From positions 186,001 to 250,000 of the forward strand of contig NZ_JALPRP010000001.1 in the NCBI RefSeq assembly GCF_023195915.1: a stretch of DNA of 64,000 bases, in the 5' to 3' direction. Both the position numbers and the translations under genes were made by a program. Under the pieces are notes generated by a model. It was not told the origin of the DNA. It ran no database searches and was given only the letters and a program-made list of their open reading frames with translations. This document shows, piece after piece, positions 17,250-26,040 of this stretch (position 1 is the first letter of the stretch; every line of letters begins with the position of its first letter). This stretch comes from Methanoculleus sp. 7T (GTDB taxonomy: Archaea > Halobacteriota > Methanomicrobia > Methanomicrobiales > Methanoculleaceae).

Positions 17250-18134
17250 TCACCGCCCGGCAATCCAGTGCCGCGCGATGAACTCCCGCACCATCTGCGC
17301 CGCCACCGCCGCCGTCTGCCCGGAATCGAACGGAGCGACCTCGACGTAGTCGAACCCGACAGCATGCGGCGCGAGGGTCCGCACGACCTCCCTGATATCG
17401 AGCGGCGTCATCCCGAACGGCTCGGGCGTCCCGAGGCCCGGGGTGAGGCAGCAGTCGATCGCATCGGCGTCGATCGAGAGGTAGACCCGCGCATCTCCAA
17501 TCTCTTTGAGAACCTCCCCGAGGACGCCGGCGATACCCAAATCACGCACCGTGTCGGCGGTATAGAGCCGCGCCCTCTCCGCCGCAACCTCAAACTGCTC
17601 GCGGTCGCCGCTCCGGGCGCCGATGATGACGACGTCGTCGACCGTATCAAGGACGCGGCGGGTGACGCACCCGTGACTGTAGGGCGTCCCGTCGAGTTCT
17701 TCCCGCAGGTCCAGGTGCGCGTCGCAGACGACGTAGACATCCGGTTTCACGGCCTCGACCGCCCCGACCGTGGCGGTATGCTCGCCGCCGAGCATCACCG
17801 GCAGTTTGCCGTCGCGGACGATGTCCCCCGCAACGTCGGCCACCTGGGCGACGACCTCCTCCGGCAGCCGGGAAACCTCGAGGTCGCCGAGGTCCGTGAA
17901 CGGAACCTCGTAGAGGTCGAGACCGGTCGAGGGGTCGTAGGACTCGAAGTTGAACGACAACTCCCGGATAGCCCGGGGGCCGAACCGCGCCCCCGGCTTG
18001 AACGATGTCGTACCGTCGTAAGGCACTCCGAAGACGGCATACCGGGCATCCTCATACGATGCATCCGCATCCGCAAAATGGAGATGAGCAAGCTCGTGCA
18101 TGCCCGTCTTCGAGAGCCAGAACAGGTCACTCAA
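17250..18134 (-). CDS. speB: Agmatinase / arginase-family ureohydrolase
   Basis: A 294-residue ureohydrolase that converts agmatine to putrescine and urea with a di-manganese centre. Metal motifs are visible: GGEHTA (His ligand), DAHLDLREE (Asp-His-Asp), SIDADAID and a C-terminal EVAPFDSG. The gene overlaps the upstream aIF5A gene by 8 bases, so the two are translationally coupled. Putrescine leads to spermidine, the aminobutyl donor for deoxyhypusine on aIF5A, so the operon links the supply of the modifier to its protein target. Confidence 0.92.
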   Translation of the reverse strand: MSDLFWLSKTGMHELAHLHFADADASYEDARYAVFGVPYDGTTSFKPGARFGPRAIRELSFNFESYDPSTGLDLYEVPFTDLGDLEVSRLPEEVVAQVADVAGDIVRDGKLPVMLGGEHTATVGAVEAVKPDVYVVCDAHLDLREELDGTPYSHGCVTRRVLDTVDDVVIIGARSGDREQFEVAAERARLYTADTVRDLGIAGVLGEVLKEIGDARVYLSIDADAIDCCLTPGLGTPEPFGMTPLDIREVVRTLAPHAVGFDYVEVAPFDSGQTAAVAAQMVREFIARHWIAGR

Positions 18135-18504
18135 GTTTCTTCTTGCCCAGGGATGAGATGTAGGCGATCTCTTTGCCGGGTTCCAGGTCGGCGACCTGTT
18201 CCTCGGTCACGGCGAGTTCGAACATCTCGAAGTCCTTGACATCCATGAGCTGGACGTTTGTGCCGGCGATCGAGATGACCTGTGCAATCTTTCGCTCCAC
18301 CACGGGGACGTAGGTCTTCGCCGAGACCGGCTGGACAATCGAGCGCTTGACACCGTCGAAGATGCCGATGCAGTCGATCCGGGACTTCGCAGCCCCGTGC
18401 TTACCGGGCTTGGAGATAGCGATGGAGACAATCCTGCAAGGCTCATCATCAACGACGACGTAGCGTCCCTCTTTTAGCTTTCCAACTTCTGTCTGTTCCT
18501 TCAT
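18127..18504 (-). CDS. Translation initiation factor 5A (hypusine-type aIF5A)
   Basis: A 125-residue aIF5A that binds the ribosomal E/P site and relieves stalling at proline-rich runs. The hypusination loop is intact (SKPGKHGAAKSR; the Lys in GKHG is the modified residue). The N-terminal SH3-like domain and C-terminal OB domain are of normal length. The upstream intergenic region is AT-rich with TATA-like sequences serving both this gene and the divergent IMPase gene. Confidence 0.95.
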   Translation of the reverse strand: MKEQTEVGKLKEGRYVVVDDEPCRIVSIAISKPGKHGAAKSRIDCIGIFDGVKRSIVQPVSAKTYVPVVERKIAQVISIAGTNVQLMDVKDFEMFELAVTEEQVADLEPGKEIAYISSLGKKKLE

Positions 18505-18595
18505 ATTGTCTCACTCAACAAACGCGTGATTAATGTATCTAGATTGCATTACATAAATACACCGTAGAAAGAAGAGGAGGCACGAGGACTTTTTG
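18505..18595. promoter_or_regulatory. Divergent promoter, aIF5A and IMPase/FBPase genes
   Basis: A 90-base AT-rich intergenic region. TTACATAAATA (about 18550) is a TATA candidate for the plus-strand gene at 18596, and GATACATTAATC read on the minus strand is the counterpart for aIF5A. GAGG and CGAGG precede the ATG at 18596. Confidence 0.45.
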
Positions 18596-19372
18596 ATGGA
18601 GTTCATCCGGGCATGCGACGACCTGGCAGGGGCCGTCAGGGATGCAGTGGCAGGAATGGTCGGGACGCCGGAAGCAGGGGAGTACGTGAAGATGGGCGCG
18701 GACGGCACGCCCACGAAGAAGATCGATCAGGTTGCGGAAGATATCATCGTGGACTACTTCACGCGCAACCCGTTCTGCCGGCGCCTGATCAGCGAGGAAC
18801 TCGGGTGCGCCGAGATGGGCGGGGAGAAGGGCACCATCTTCCTCGACCCGGTCGACGGCACCTACAACGCCGTGGTCGGGATCCCCTTCTACGCCCTCTC
18901 CATTGCGTACGCAGAAGAAGGCATCGTCCAGCAGGGATACGTCCAGAACCTCGCCACGGGCGAGACGTTCCATGCCGTCCGGGGCCGGGGCGCCTTCCTC
19001 GACGGACACCCCATCCACGTCTCGGGGACATCGCTCCTCGAAGAGAGCGCCATGAGCGTCTACGGCCGGAAGTTCGACCCGACCCGCATACTCGAGGTCA
19101 GTAGAAAGATCCGGCGGTGGCGTCTCCTCGGCGCATCGGCGCTCGAACTCTGCTATGTCGGATGCGGCCGTATCGACGGGTTTATCGACGTGCGAGGGAC
19201 GCTCCGTGTCACGGACGCCGCGGCGGGGATGCTGGTCTGCGAGGAGGCCGGCGGGACGGTCTCCGACCTCGATGGACACACACTCATCTTCCCTGACGAA
19301 GTCTCCGTCGGGCGGAGCCTCGTCGCCACGAACAGCGTCGTGCACAACAAGATCATCGAGTATCTGAGGTAG
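18596..19372 (+). CDS. suhB: Inositol monophosphatase / archaeal fructose-1,6-bisphosphatase family
   Basis: A 258-residue IMPase-superfamily phosphatase. Metal motifs: EELG (residue about 65), DPVDGTYNAVVGIPFY (DPxDGTxN) and, near the C-terminus, DAAAGMLVCEEAGG in place of the common WDxAAG. Archaeal members often hydrolyse both inositol-1-phosphate and fructose bisphosphate. An inositol-phosphate synthase gene at 24586 makes an inositol role attractive. The adjacent ATG at 18596 is better placed than the TTG at 18593. The stop is 9 bases from the NAD kinase gene; in some archaea these activities are fused in one protein. Confidence 0.88.
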   Translation: MEFIRACDDLAGAVRDAVAGMVGTPEAGEYVKMGADGTPTKKIDQVAEDIIVDYFTRNPFCRRLISEELGCAEMGGEKGTIFLDPVDGTYNAVVGIPFYALSIAYAEEGIVQQGYVQNLATGETFHAVRGRGAFLDGHPIHVSGTSLLEESAMSVYGRKFDPTRILEVSRKIRRWRLLGASALELCYVGCGRIDGFIDVRGTLRVTDAAAGMLVCEEAGGTVSDLDGHTLIFPDEVSVGRSLVATNSVVHNKIIEYLR

Positions 19373-19381
19373 GCTTGGGGT

Positions 19382-20194
19382 ATGAAGATCGTGCTGGTAT
19401 CGCGTATCGACGATGCGGATGCGCTCCGCTACACCGCGGCGCTTGCGGAGGAACTCGAAGGTCTGGGGCACGACGTCGCCCTCGAAGAGGGGACGGCACG
19501 GCACCTCGGAAGGGAGGGGATCCCGTTTGAAGAGATCGCCGGCGACCTGGTCGTGGTCGTCGGCGGCGACGGGTCGGTCCTCCTCACCGTCCACCAGATG
19601 AGAAAGCAGGTCCCGGTCCTCGGGATCAACTGGGGCGAGGTAGGGTTCCTTGCCGACCTGGAGCCGGACGAAGCGGGAGCGTTCTTCGCCGCCCATAAAG
19701 GCGTGTTTCAGGTCGAACGCCGGATGCGGGTCAGCCTCTCCGTCGACGGGAGGTGGCTTGGAGACGCCCTCAACGAGGCGGTGATCGTCACCGACAGGCC
19801 GGCGAAGATGCTCCGGTTCGGCGTCTACGTCGACGGGAAGTCTGCAGAACGATTCAGGGCCGACGGCCTGCTGATATCGACCCCGACCGGGTCGACCGCC
19901 TACGCCATGAGCGCGGGAGGGCCGATCGTCGACCCGCAGATCGAGGGGTTCCTCCTCATACCCCTTGCGCCCTACATGCTCTCGTCCCGTCCCCACCTCA
20001 TCAGCACCGGGAGAAACGTCGAGATCTCCCTTGAGACCGAGAAGCCGGCGCACCTTGTCATCGACGGACAGACCACGTTCGAACTGGAGAGGGAGGCCAC
20101 GGTCACGGTCAAAAAATCGGAGGAACCGGCGCTCTTCGTCAGTACCGGAAAACCCTTCTTTGAGAAGGTAAACCACAAACTGCGCAACCTCTGA
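19382..20194 (+). CDS. nadK: NAD kinase
   Basis: A 270-residue ATP/polyphosphate-dependent NAD kinase producing NADP. It shows the GGDG motif ([11 protein letters not shown]), the NE(A)VI substrate motif ([15 protein letters not shown]), the [19 protein letters not shown] nucleotide loop and the normal all-beta C-terminus. Length is typical. It follows the IMPase/FBPase gene by 9 bases and is presumably cotranscribed. Confidence 0.95.
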   Translation: MKIVLVSRIDDADALRYTAALAEELEGLGHDVALEEGTARHLGREGIPFEEIAGDLVVVVGGDGSVLLTVHQMRKQVPVLGINWGEVGFLADLEPDEAGAFFAAHKGVFQVERRMRVSLSVDGRWLGDALNEAVIVTDRPAKMLRFGVYVDGKSAERFRADGLLISTPTGSTAYAMSAGGPIVDPQIEGFLLIPLAPYMLSSRPHLISTGRNVEISLETEKPAHLVIDGQTTFELEREATVTVKKSEEPALFVSTGKPFFEKVNHKLRNL

Positions 20195-20264
20195 CCCCTC
20201 CGATACCTCAAACCGAGATTTTATGAGTCGAGGGGACTACTTCCACAGAGGAGTGAGCACGAGT

Positions 20265-20981
20265 ATGGAAGACCAGATGCGCACGAAGGTCTCCTACGCG
20301 GAGATCGCAGAGACGCTGAAGAAAACCCTCAATCTCCGGGGATCACCGGTCGCGGTGAAACTCGCAAAGAGCCCGGAGGGCATCCCCGAAGGGGTCGGCC
20401 CGATCGAGGAGACGGTCCGCCACTGCCAGATGATCAGCAGAGCCCGGCTGAACGGCGAGATCTTCTACGCGACCGCCGACAAGCACGTCTGCATGGGGGG
20501 CGGCTGGGCCCTCGGGCTCAAAGAACTCACGAGAAGCCTCCGGACAGGAGAGTTCTACTTCAAACTCGGCAAGTTCGAGAGTTGGGCCGCCTGTATGCGG
20601 ACCATCCAGCAGGTGCCGCATATCCCGGAACTCGAGACCTACGCGACAGTCTATGCGCCGCTTGAGAAGGCGCCGTTTGACCCGCACGTCGTCGTCATCG
20701 TCACCGAACCCCGGGGAATGCTGAAACTCGCGCAGGCCACGCTCTATCAACTCGGCGGGCGGATAACCTCCTCGATGTCGGGGATCCAGTCCGTCTGTGC
20801 AGACGCGACCGCGCAACCCTACCTCACCGGCAAGATCAACTACTCCCTCGGATGCGACGGCTCGCGCCGGTTCTCCGGCATTGAGGACAACGAACTCGTC
20901 ATGGGCATCCCAGCCGAGATCCTCCCCGAGTTCACCCAAGCCCTTACGGTCGTCACCGGTGCGCCCGGGTCGGTGCGGTAA
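20265..20981 (+). CDS. DUF169 family protein
   Basis: A 238-residue member of DUF169, common in methanogens. Recognisable blocks are LRGSPVAVKLAKSPEGIPEG, then VRHCQMISRARLNGEIFYAT, and near the C-terminus GIQSVCADATAQPYLTGKIN followed by SLGCDGSR. Conserved Cys residues in the HCQM, HVCMGG, SVCAD and GCDGSR segments could bind metal or cofactor, but no function is established. A TATA-like GATTTTATG overlaps the upstream ATG at 20223, so the ATG at 20265 is preferred. Confidence 0.82.
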   Translation: MEDQMRTKVSYAEIAETLKKTLNLRGSPVAVKLAKSPEGIPEGVGPIEETVRHCQMISRARLNGEIFYATADKHVCMGGGWALGLKELTRSLRTGEFYFKLGKFESWAACMRTIQQVPHIPELETYATVYAPLEKAPFDPHVVVIVTEPRGMLKLAQATLYQLGGRITSSMSGIQSVCADATAQPYLTGKINYSLGCDGSRRFSGIEDNELVMGIPAEILPEFTQALTVVTGAPGSVR

Positions 20982-21103
20982 CCGGACCTCGATCTACACC
21001 AATTTTTCCGGCGCATTCTCCGTCGATGGGTCCGTTCAAGGGTACAAGGCTTATCTTCCCGGCCGGTCAACTATTCAGCAGGTGGTTTTTTTTGCAGGTA
21101 TCC

Positions 21104-21592
21104 ATGAAGCTGGAGATGAAAGACCAGCCCGGACAGCTGGTTGCGGCCCTCAAACCGATCTCGGCCGTCGGGGGGAATATCATAGCGGTCATTCACCAGA
21201 GGGAGGCCTCGACGACCGCAGAAGCACTGGACGTCCAGATCGTTCTCGAACTGCCGGAGGGGCGCCTCGAGAGACTCTTGGAACTGCTTCGGGAGCAAGG
21301 CGTCAGTGTCGTGCGGATCGGCGAAGAACGGCTCCTCTACGAGTGCACGCTGATCATGATCGGGCACCTGATGCATACGGACCTCTCCGACACGGTCAAT
21401 CAGATCGACAAGACCGGCTCTGCAGAGGTGACGGAACTCTCTATGGTCATGCCGGCGATCAAATCCCCGTCTTCAGCCCGCATCACCATCCGTTCGACCA
21501 CCCGGGCGGAGATGAAGAAGGCGATCAGGATTCTCCGCGACGTCGCGAAGCAGAAGAAACTCCTCATCATCGAGCCCTTGGAGGACGCATGA
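21104..21592 (+). CDS. ACT-domain regulatory protein
   Basis: A 162-residue protein opening with an ACT domain (MKLEMKDQPGQLVAALKPIS, then AVGGNIIAVIHQRE) and followed by a second region (SDTVNQIDKTGSAEVTELSM) that may be another ligand-binding fold. ACT domains bind amino acids to control biosynthetic enzymes. It overlaps the homoserine dehydrogenase start as ATGA, so it probably senses threonine, methionine or a related product and tunes that enzyme. The longer frame upstream lacks a ribosome site; AGGT lies just before this ATG. Confidence 0.85.
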   Translation: MKLEMKDQPGQLVAALKPISAVGGNIIAVIHQREASTTAEALDVQIVLELPEGRLERLLELLREQGVSVVRIGEERLLYECTLIMIGHLMHTDLSDTVNQIDKTGSAEVTELSMVMPAIKSPSSARITIRSTTRAEMKKAIRILRDVAKQKKLLIIEPLEDA

Positions 21593-22578
21593 TGCGGATC
21601 GCGCTCCTAGGCTTCGGCTCCGTGGGCCGGGGTATCGCCCAGGCCATCCTTGCAAAAGACCTTAATATCACCGTCACCGGCCTTGCCGACTCGCGGAGCG
21701 GCATCATCGACGCCGGCGGGATCGACCTTGCGGCGGCGCTTGCCCGGAAGGAGCAGGGCGGACCCTGCGGCAACCCGGGCGTCGGCACTATGGACGTCGT
21801 AGAGAAGGCGGACTACGACGTCCTCGTCGAGGTGACCCCGACGAACGTGGAGACCGGCGAACCGGCACTGGGCCATATCAGGGAGGCCCTCCGGCGCCGG
21901 AAGCATGTCGTCACCTCGAATAAAGGCCCGATCGCTCTTGCATACCCCGAACTCCGGGCTCTCGCGGAGGCAAACGGCGTCCTCCTGAAGTACGAGGCAA
22001 CGGTCTGCGGCGCCATCCCGCTCATTCATGCCCTCCAGGAAGGGCTCGCCGGGAACACCATCTCCCGGCTCTGCGGGGTCTTCAACGGCACCTGCAACTA
22101 CATCCTCACCCGCATGGCCGAAGACGCCCTCACCTACGAGCAGGCCCTTGCCGAGGCTCGGGAACTTGGATACGCCGAAGCGGACCCCACTTACGACGTC
22201 AAAGGGATCGATGCGGCGATCAAACTGGTCATCCTCGCCAACACCATCCTCGATATGCATACCACGCTCGACGACGTCGAGAGGACCGGGATCGACCGCC
22301 TGACACCTGACGCCCTGGAGCTTGCGGAGGATCTGGACTGCACGATCAGGCTCATCGGCGAGATTATTCCGGGTTCCGGGGTGCTGCGCGTATCGCCGAG
22401 GATTGTCCCGAAAGTCCACCCGCTCGTCGTCGAAGGAACACTCAACGCCGTTACCGTGGAGGCTGACCTCGCCGGGGAACTCACATTCATCGGGAAGGGT
22501 GCAGGTTCCACGGAGACCGCCAGCGCCGTGATCGGCGATCTCCTCTACATCCGTGACAGGTATGTCCAGGGTTCTTGA
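21589..22578 (+). CDS. hom: Homoserine dehydrogenase
   Basis: A 329-residue NAD(P)-dependent homoserine dehydrogenase without a C-terminal ACT extension. Motifs: GFGSVGRGIAQAI (dinucleotide binding), VVTSNKGPIAL, GTCNYIL and YAEADPTYDVKGIDAAIKL with the catalytic Lys. It reduces aspartate semialdehyde to homoserine for threonine and methionine synthesis. Two consecutive ATG codons are available; GGAGG sits 4 bases from the first and 7 from the second. The separate ACT protein directly upstream replaces the regulatory domain fused in many bacteria. Confidence 0.95.
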   Translation: MMRIALLGFGSVGRGIAQAILAKDLNITVTGLADSRSGIIDAGGIDLAAALARKEQGGPCGNPGVGTMDVVEKADYDVLVEVTPTNVETGEPALGHIREALRRRKHVVTSNKGPIALAYPELRALAEANGVLLKYEATVCGAIPLIHALQEGLAGNTISRLCGVFNGTCNYILTRMAEDALTYEQALAEARELGYAEADPTYDVKGIDAAIKLVILANTILDMHTTLDDVERTGIDRLTPDALELAEDLDCTIRLIGEIIPGSGVLRVSPRIVPKVHPLVVEGTLNAVTVEADLAGELTFIGKGAGSTETASAVIGDLLYIRDRYVQGS

Positions 22579-23689
22579 GCGAAGGAAAGAGTACCTGCGG
22601 CTGATGCGTCAGATGACGCTTGAGAAGGGCTACTTTACGGTGGTCGATATCGCCGGGGCCTTCGATACCCCCCGGAGCACCGTTCAGGACTGGGTGAACC
22701 GCCTCATCGAGGAGGGGTGCGTCGTCCTCACTGAGGAGCAGCGGGGGCGGCACGCAGCCCGGTATGCGGCGAGCAGCGTGATCCCGGAGAGCGCCTGCCG
22801 GCGGGTCTTTACCACCGTCGACGGCGACGAGGTCGAGATCTACCACGAGTGCATGAGCGGAGGGTGCGCCGCCTTCTGCGAGTTCCACCATGCCCGAGCC
22901 GGCGGCGCCCTCCGGTCGGTCCACCGTGACGGGACCCTGCTCCGGGAACGGGCGTTCCTCGGACGGCGGGACGTCTTTGTCGGGCTCGACCCTGCACCGG
23001 CGGTCGGCATCGTCGGCGTCTTTCACGAGGGTGACTACATCCATCAGCATATCAAGTGCATCGGGGGCCCGGCCTACTCGCTCACCGATATGCTCTCCCT
23101 TGCCGAAGGCGTCTGCGGCGTCACCGTCCACCGCGAGCGGCCGGTGGTCGAGGGGGAGGTGATCACCCGGGCGCTCGCATACGTCGCCATCGGCATCGAC
23201 GACACCGATACCGAGACCGAGGGAGCAACGTTCGCCCTCGCCCTCGCCCTCCTCCAGCACCTCGCAAAACTGGACGGCGTCATGCCTATCGGCCATCGTG
23301 TTGCGATGCTCAACCCCCGGCTCGAGAACCCGACCGCCGGGAACTCCTGCAGTTATATCGAACTCGCGGTGGAGCCGGACCAGGTGCCGCGGATCGAGGA
23401 GGCCGCCGTGCGGTTCGTCGCCGATGAGGCGGCCTCCCCTGAGTGGGGCATCGCAGTCAGGCAGGGGTTCCGGATACCAAGGGACCTCCGGGCGTACGGG
23501 AAGAGCGCAAGAGAGTCGGTGGTCACGCGGGAGACGGCGGAGGCCGTAGCCGAACGGTTCGGAGCCCGGCTCCACGGCGGCCGGGGCGTCATCGGAGCGC
23601 TCGCGGCCATCGCGCTCGTCGGGCTCCCGCACGACGTCCTCCTCGACCCGCAGCGGGATGTCTGCGCCGGGTTGGAGCCGGCGGAGTGA
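22562..23689 (+). CDS. HTH protein fused to TiaS-like IDDTDT domain (possible methanogenesis marker 11)
   Basis: A 375-residue protein. Residues 1-60 are a winged-helix DNA-binding domain (LRLMRQMTLEKGYFTVVDIA, then DTPRSTVQDWVNRLIEEG). Residues 70-200 hold a Cys/His-containing segment (YHECMSGGCAAFCEFHHA) and residues 205-375 a domain with AYVAIGIDDTDTETEG, the acidic IDDTD motif shared with tRNA(Ile2) agmatidine synthetase TiaS. I suspect the methanogenesis marker 11 group but cannot confirm it. It overlaps hom by 17 bases, so cotranscription is likely. Function unproven. Confidence 0.6.
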   Translation: MSRVLERRKEYLRLMRQMTLEKGYFTVVDIAGAFDTPRSTVQDWVNRLIEEGCVVLTEEQRGRHAARYAASSVIPESACRRVFTTVDGDEVEIYHECMSGGCAAFCEFHHARAGGALRSVHRDGTLLRERAFLGRRDVFVGLDPAPAVGIVGVFHEGDYIHQHIKCIGGPAYSLTDMLSLAEGVCGVTVHRERPVVEGEVITRALAYVAIGIDDTDTETEGATFALALALLQHLAKLDGVMPIGHRVAMLNPRLENPTAGNSCSYIELAVEPDQVPRIEEAAVRFVADEAASPEWGIAVRQGFRIPRDLRAYGKSARESVVTRETAEAVAERFGARLHGGRGVIGALAAIALVGLPHDVLLDPQRDVCAGLEPAE

Positions 23690-23699
23690 GAGGGGAGCA

Positions 23700-23926
23700 T
23701 CGTCCGCGGCGCTTACTCTCGAGTTCCGGTCATTGAGGTGCTTTTCCTCAGAGTCTTTCGGCCGAAGCGCTAGCAAGCCCATACCCTGGACCGTGGTGGA
23801 TATCGCCTAAAGGGGGAGAGACAGGGGGATTCGCACTTCCCCTGCCATTACACTGCCGGCACCTCTACTCCACAACTATTCATAAATACCCGGAGGCGGC
23901 AGATACCCGCACTGAGGCGAAGCGCA
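23700..23926. repeat. Non-coding stretch with copy of the GGACCGTGG repeat core
   Basis: No gene is visible. Bases 23786-23804 (CTGGACCGTGGTGGATATC) are identical to 38809-38827 in the repeat block near 39 kb; the following G-rich tail (AGGGGGAGAGACAGGGGG) also resembles that element. This looks like a partial, single-arm copy. Confidence 0.5.
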
Positions 23927-24574
23927 GTGAGACGCGACCTTGAGAGCGAGATCGAAAAACTCTCCTCCCTCGCACGGGAGCGCGGTGCGGAGGCACGGCC
24001 GATAGCGGCCGGCGACGTGGTCGTTGCTGAGTGGGTGCGGTTCAAGTGCCGGTTCGGGTGCAAAGGCTACGGGAAGCACATGTCCTGCCCGCCGTACGCC
24101 CCTGCCCCCGCCGAGACCAGGCGGCTGCTCGCCGAGTACGTCACCGGCATCCTCCTCCGGTTCGAAGGCGTGCCTGGGCATCCCGACCTGAAGCCCGACG
24201 AGATACCCCTCGACTTCCATCCGTTCTTCCGCGACCTCATCCTCTGGGTGAACTCGACGGTGCACTTCCTCGAAAAGACAGCCTTCTACGACGATTTCCC
24301 GAAAGCGTTCGGGTTCGGGGGATATCCCTGCATATACTGCGAGCACCTGCACTGCGTCGCCGAAGAGCACGAAGGCGTCGTTGACGAGAGCATCCGCAGG
24401 CTTTGCCGGCACATGGACCTCGTCCGCCCGACCATGGAGGGCGCCGGAATCGATGTCTTTTCCACCGCCCGGAAGGTCGGGTGGGACCTGCACGTCATCC
24501 CCTGCAGGGACCTCGAGTACGGGAAGATCGTCCACGGCGACATCACCTCGATAGGGCTCGTCCTCATCGAGTGA
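23927..24574 (+). CDS. DUF2284 family predicted metal-binding protein
   Basis: A 215-residue protein with the DUF2284 cysteine pattern: FKCRFGCKGYGKHMSCPPYA (residues about 37-58), and later YPCIYCEHLHCV. The Cys clusters suggest an iron-sulfur or other metal site; the family is widespread in methanogens without known function. It begins with GTG at 23927. Convergent with the inositol-phosphate synthase gene, with only about 11 bases between the stops. Confidence 0.85.
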   Translation: MRRDLESEIEKLSSLARERGAEARPIAAGDVVVAEWVRFKCRFGCKGYGKHMSCPPYAPAPAETRRLLAEYVTGILLRFEGVPGHPDLKPDEIPLDFHPFFRDLILWVNSTVHFLEKTAFYDDFPKAFGFGGYPCIYCEHLHCVAEEHEGVVDESIRRLCRHMDLVRPTMEGAGIDVFSTARKVGWDLHVIPCRDLEYGKIVHGDITSIGLVLIE

Positions 24575-24585
24575 CGTCCCGGCCT

Positions 24586-25689
24586 TCAGTCGGTCCTGAC
24601 GCCCCTGATAAACTCCTCGGTCATGCGGAAGGCGTCGTCGTCCCTGACCTGCACCGGAGGGTGCTTCATAAAATAGGCGGACGGGGATATGAGCGGGCCG
24701 CCGATGCCCCGGTCGAGGGCGAGCCTGCAACACCGGATGGCGTCGATGACGATTCCTGCGGAGTTCGGGGAGTCCTCCACGGAGAGGCGAAGGTCGAGGT
24801 GCATGGGAACATCGCCAAAGAGCCTTCCCTCCATGCGGAGGAAGCAGACCTTGTTATCCTTCTGCCAGCAGACGTAGTCGCTCGGGCCGATATGGATATC
24901 GTCGTCGTCGAGGCGTTCCGGAAGGACCGACTGCACCGCTTCGGTCTTCGACTCCCGCTTCGAGGCGAGGCGATCCCGGTTCAGCATATTCAGAAAATCC
25001 GTGTTGCCGCCGGTATTCAACTGATAGGTCCGGTCTAGTTTCACGCCCCGCCTCCGGAAGAGGTCGGCGAGGACCCGGTGGGTGATGGTCGCCCCAAGCT
25101 GGGCCTTGACGTCGTCGCCGATGATCGGGAGGCCCCGGGCGCGAAACCTCTCCGCCCAGACGGGATCGCTTGCGATGAAGACCGGCATGTTGTTGATGAA
25201 ACCGACGCCCGCATCCAGCGCACACTCTGCGTAGAACCGTGCGGCCTCCTCCGACCCTACGGGGAGGTAGTTGAGCAGCATCTCGGCGCCCGAGTCCTCA
25301 AGCGCCCCGACAATATCCTCGGCCGTTGCCTCCTCCTCGTCGGCGAGCGCGAACCGGCACTCCTCCTTGTAACCCTGCATGTGCTCGGGAAAGCCGTCCA
25401 GCACCCGCCCCATCCCGACGGTCACCCCGGTCTTCGGCATATCGGGGCAGAAGACCGTCGTGCAGTTCGGAGGGGAGAAGATTGCTTCGGAGACATCGTT
25501 TCCGACCTTTCTCGCGTCGATATCGAACGCTGCAACCACTTCGATATCGGACGGGAGGTAACCTGCAAGGTCCCAGTGCATCAGCCCGATTCCGCCGGCC
25601 TCGTCCTTCCTCCGGTAATATTCGATCCCCTGAAGCAGCGAACTGGTACAGTTTCCGACACCCACAATTGCAATCCTGATCGTATCCAC
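24586..25689 (-). CDS. ino1: Myo-inositol-1-phosphate synthase
   Basis: A 367-residue NAD-dependent synthase converting glucose-6-phosphate to inositol-1-phosphate, the head-group precursor of archaeal archaetidylinositol lipids. Signature segments: IAIVGVGNCTSSLLQGIEYY (Rossmann), LLNYLPVGSEEA, FINNMPVFIASDP, GDDVKAQLGATITHR and YQLNTGGNTDFLNM. It starts with GTG at 25689, with GAGGGG 5 bases upstream. The IMPase-family gene at 18596 could complete inositol synthesis. Confidence 0.95.
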   Translation of the reverse strand: MDTIRIAIVGVGNCTSSLLQGIEYYRRKDEAGGIGLMHWDLAGYLPSDIEVVAAFDIDARKVGNDVSEAIFSPPNCTTVFCPDMPKTGVTVGMGRVLDGFPEHMQGYKEECRFALADEEEATAEDIVGALEDSGAEMLLNYLPVGSEEAARFYAECALDAGVGFINNMPVFIASDPVWAERFRARGLPIIGDDVKAQLGATITHRVLADLFRRRGVKLDRTYQLNTGGNTDFLNMLNRDRLASKRESKTEAVQSVLPERLDDDDIHIGPSDYVCWQKDNKVCFLRMEGRLFGDVPMHLDLRLSVEDSPNSAGIVIDAIRCCRLALDRGIGGPLISPSAYFMKHPPVQVRDDDAFRMTEEFIRGVRTD

Positions 25690-26040
25690 GTCAGCCCCTC
25701 GGTTATTTGATATGCTGCTTCATGCACCCTCACCTTGTGAGGAATGCGTTAAACAGCACTTGAGAGAACGCAATTACATAACGGTTGCGTTTTGCACCAT
25801 ACTGTGGATGGAAATATAAGGGTATGCCTGGAGAACCCCCGGAGTGCGGCATGCTCATGTGTCAAGGATTGTGTGGGTCCCATGCATGGCCCGTACGGCA
25901 GGCCGCACGGATCGGCCGAAAATGTGGGACTGTACCACGCGGCGGCGACACGCTATCCCCGCCGGGGCCTGTTGCCCCCTTCATAACTTTTTTTCACCCA
26001 ACGGTCCATATCAGCATCATTCACGTAGAGGTATGATAAT
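25690..26040. promoter_or_regulatory. Divergent intergenic region between ino1 and fae, with inverted repeat
   Basis: AACGCAA (25767-25773) and TTGCGTT (25785-25791) form a spaced inverted repeat, a possible operator. GAAATATAAGG near 25810 is a strong TATA candidate reading plus, about 230 bases before fae. Between them the DNA can fold (GTCCCA/TGGGAC enclosing CGGC/GCCG stems, about 25877-25930). A second AT-rich stretch lies near 25983, closer to fae. No protein gene is convincing here. Confidence 0.45.

Noticed and set aside
18539-20176. 545-codon minus frame
   Set aside because: Antisense to the IMPase and NAD kinase genes, both of which have clear family motifs.
20797-21588. Long plus frame running into homoserine dehydrogenase
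   Set aside because: The upstream half overlaps the DUF169 and ACT genes in a different frame and has no ribosome site; the true start is at 21589 or 21592.
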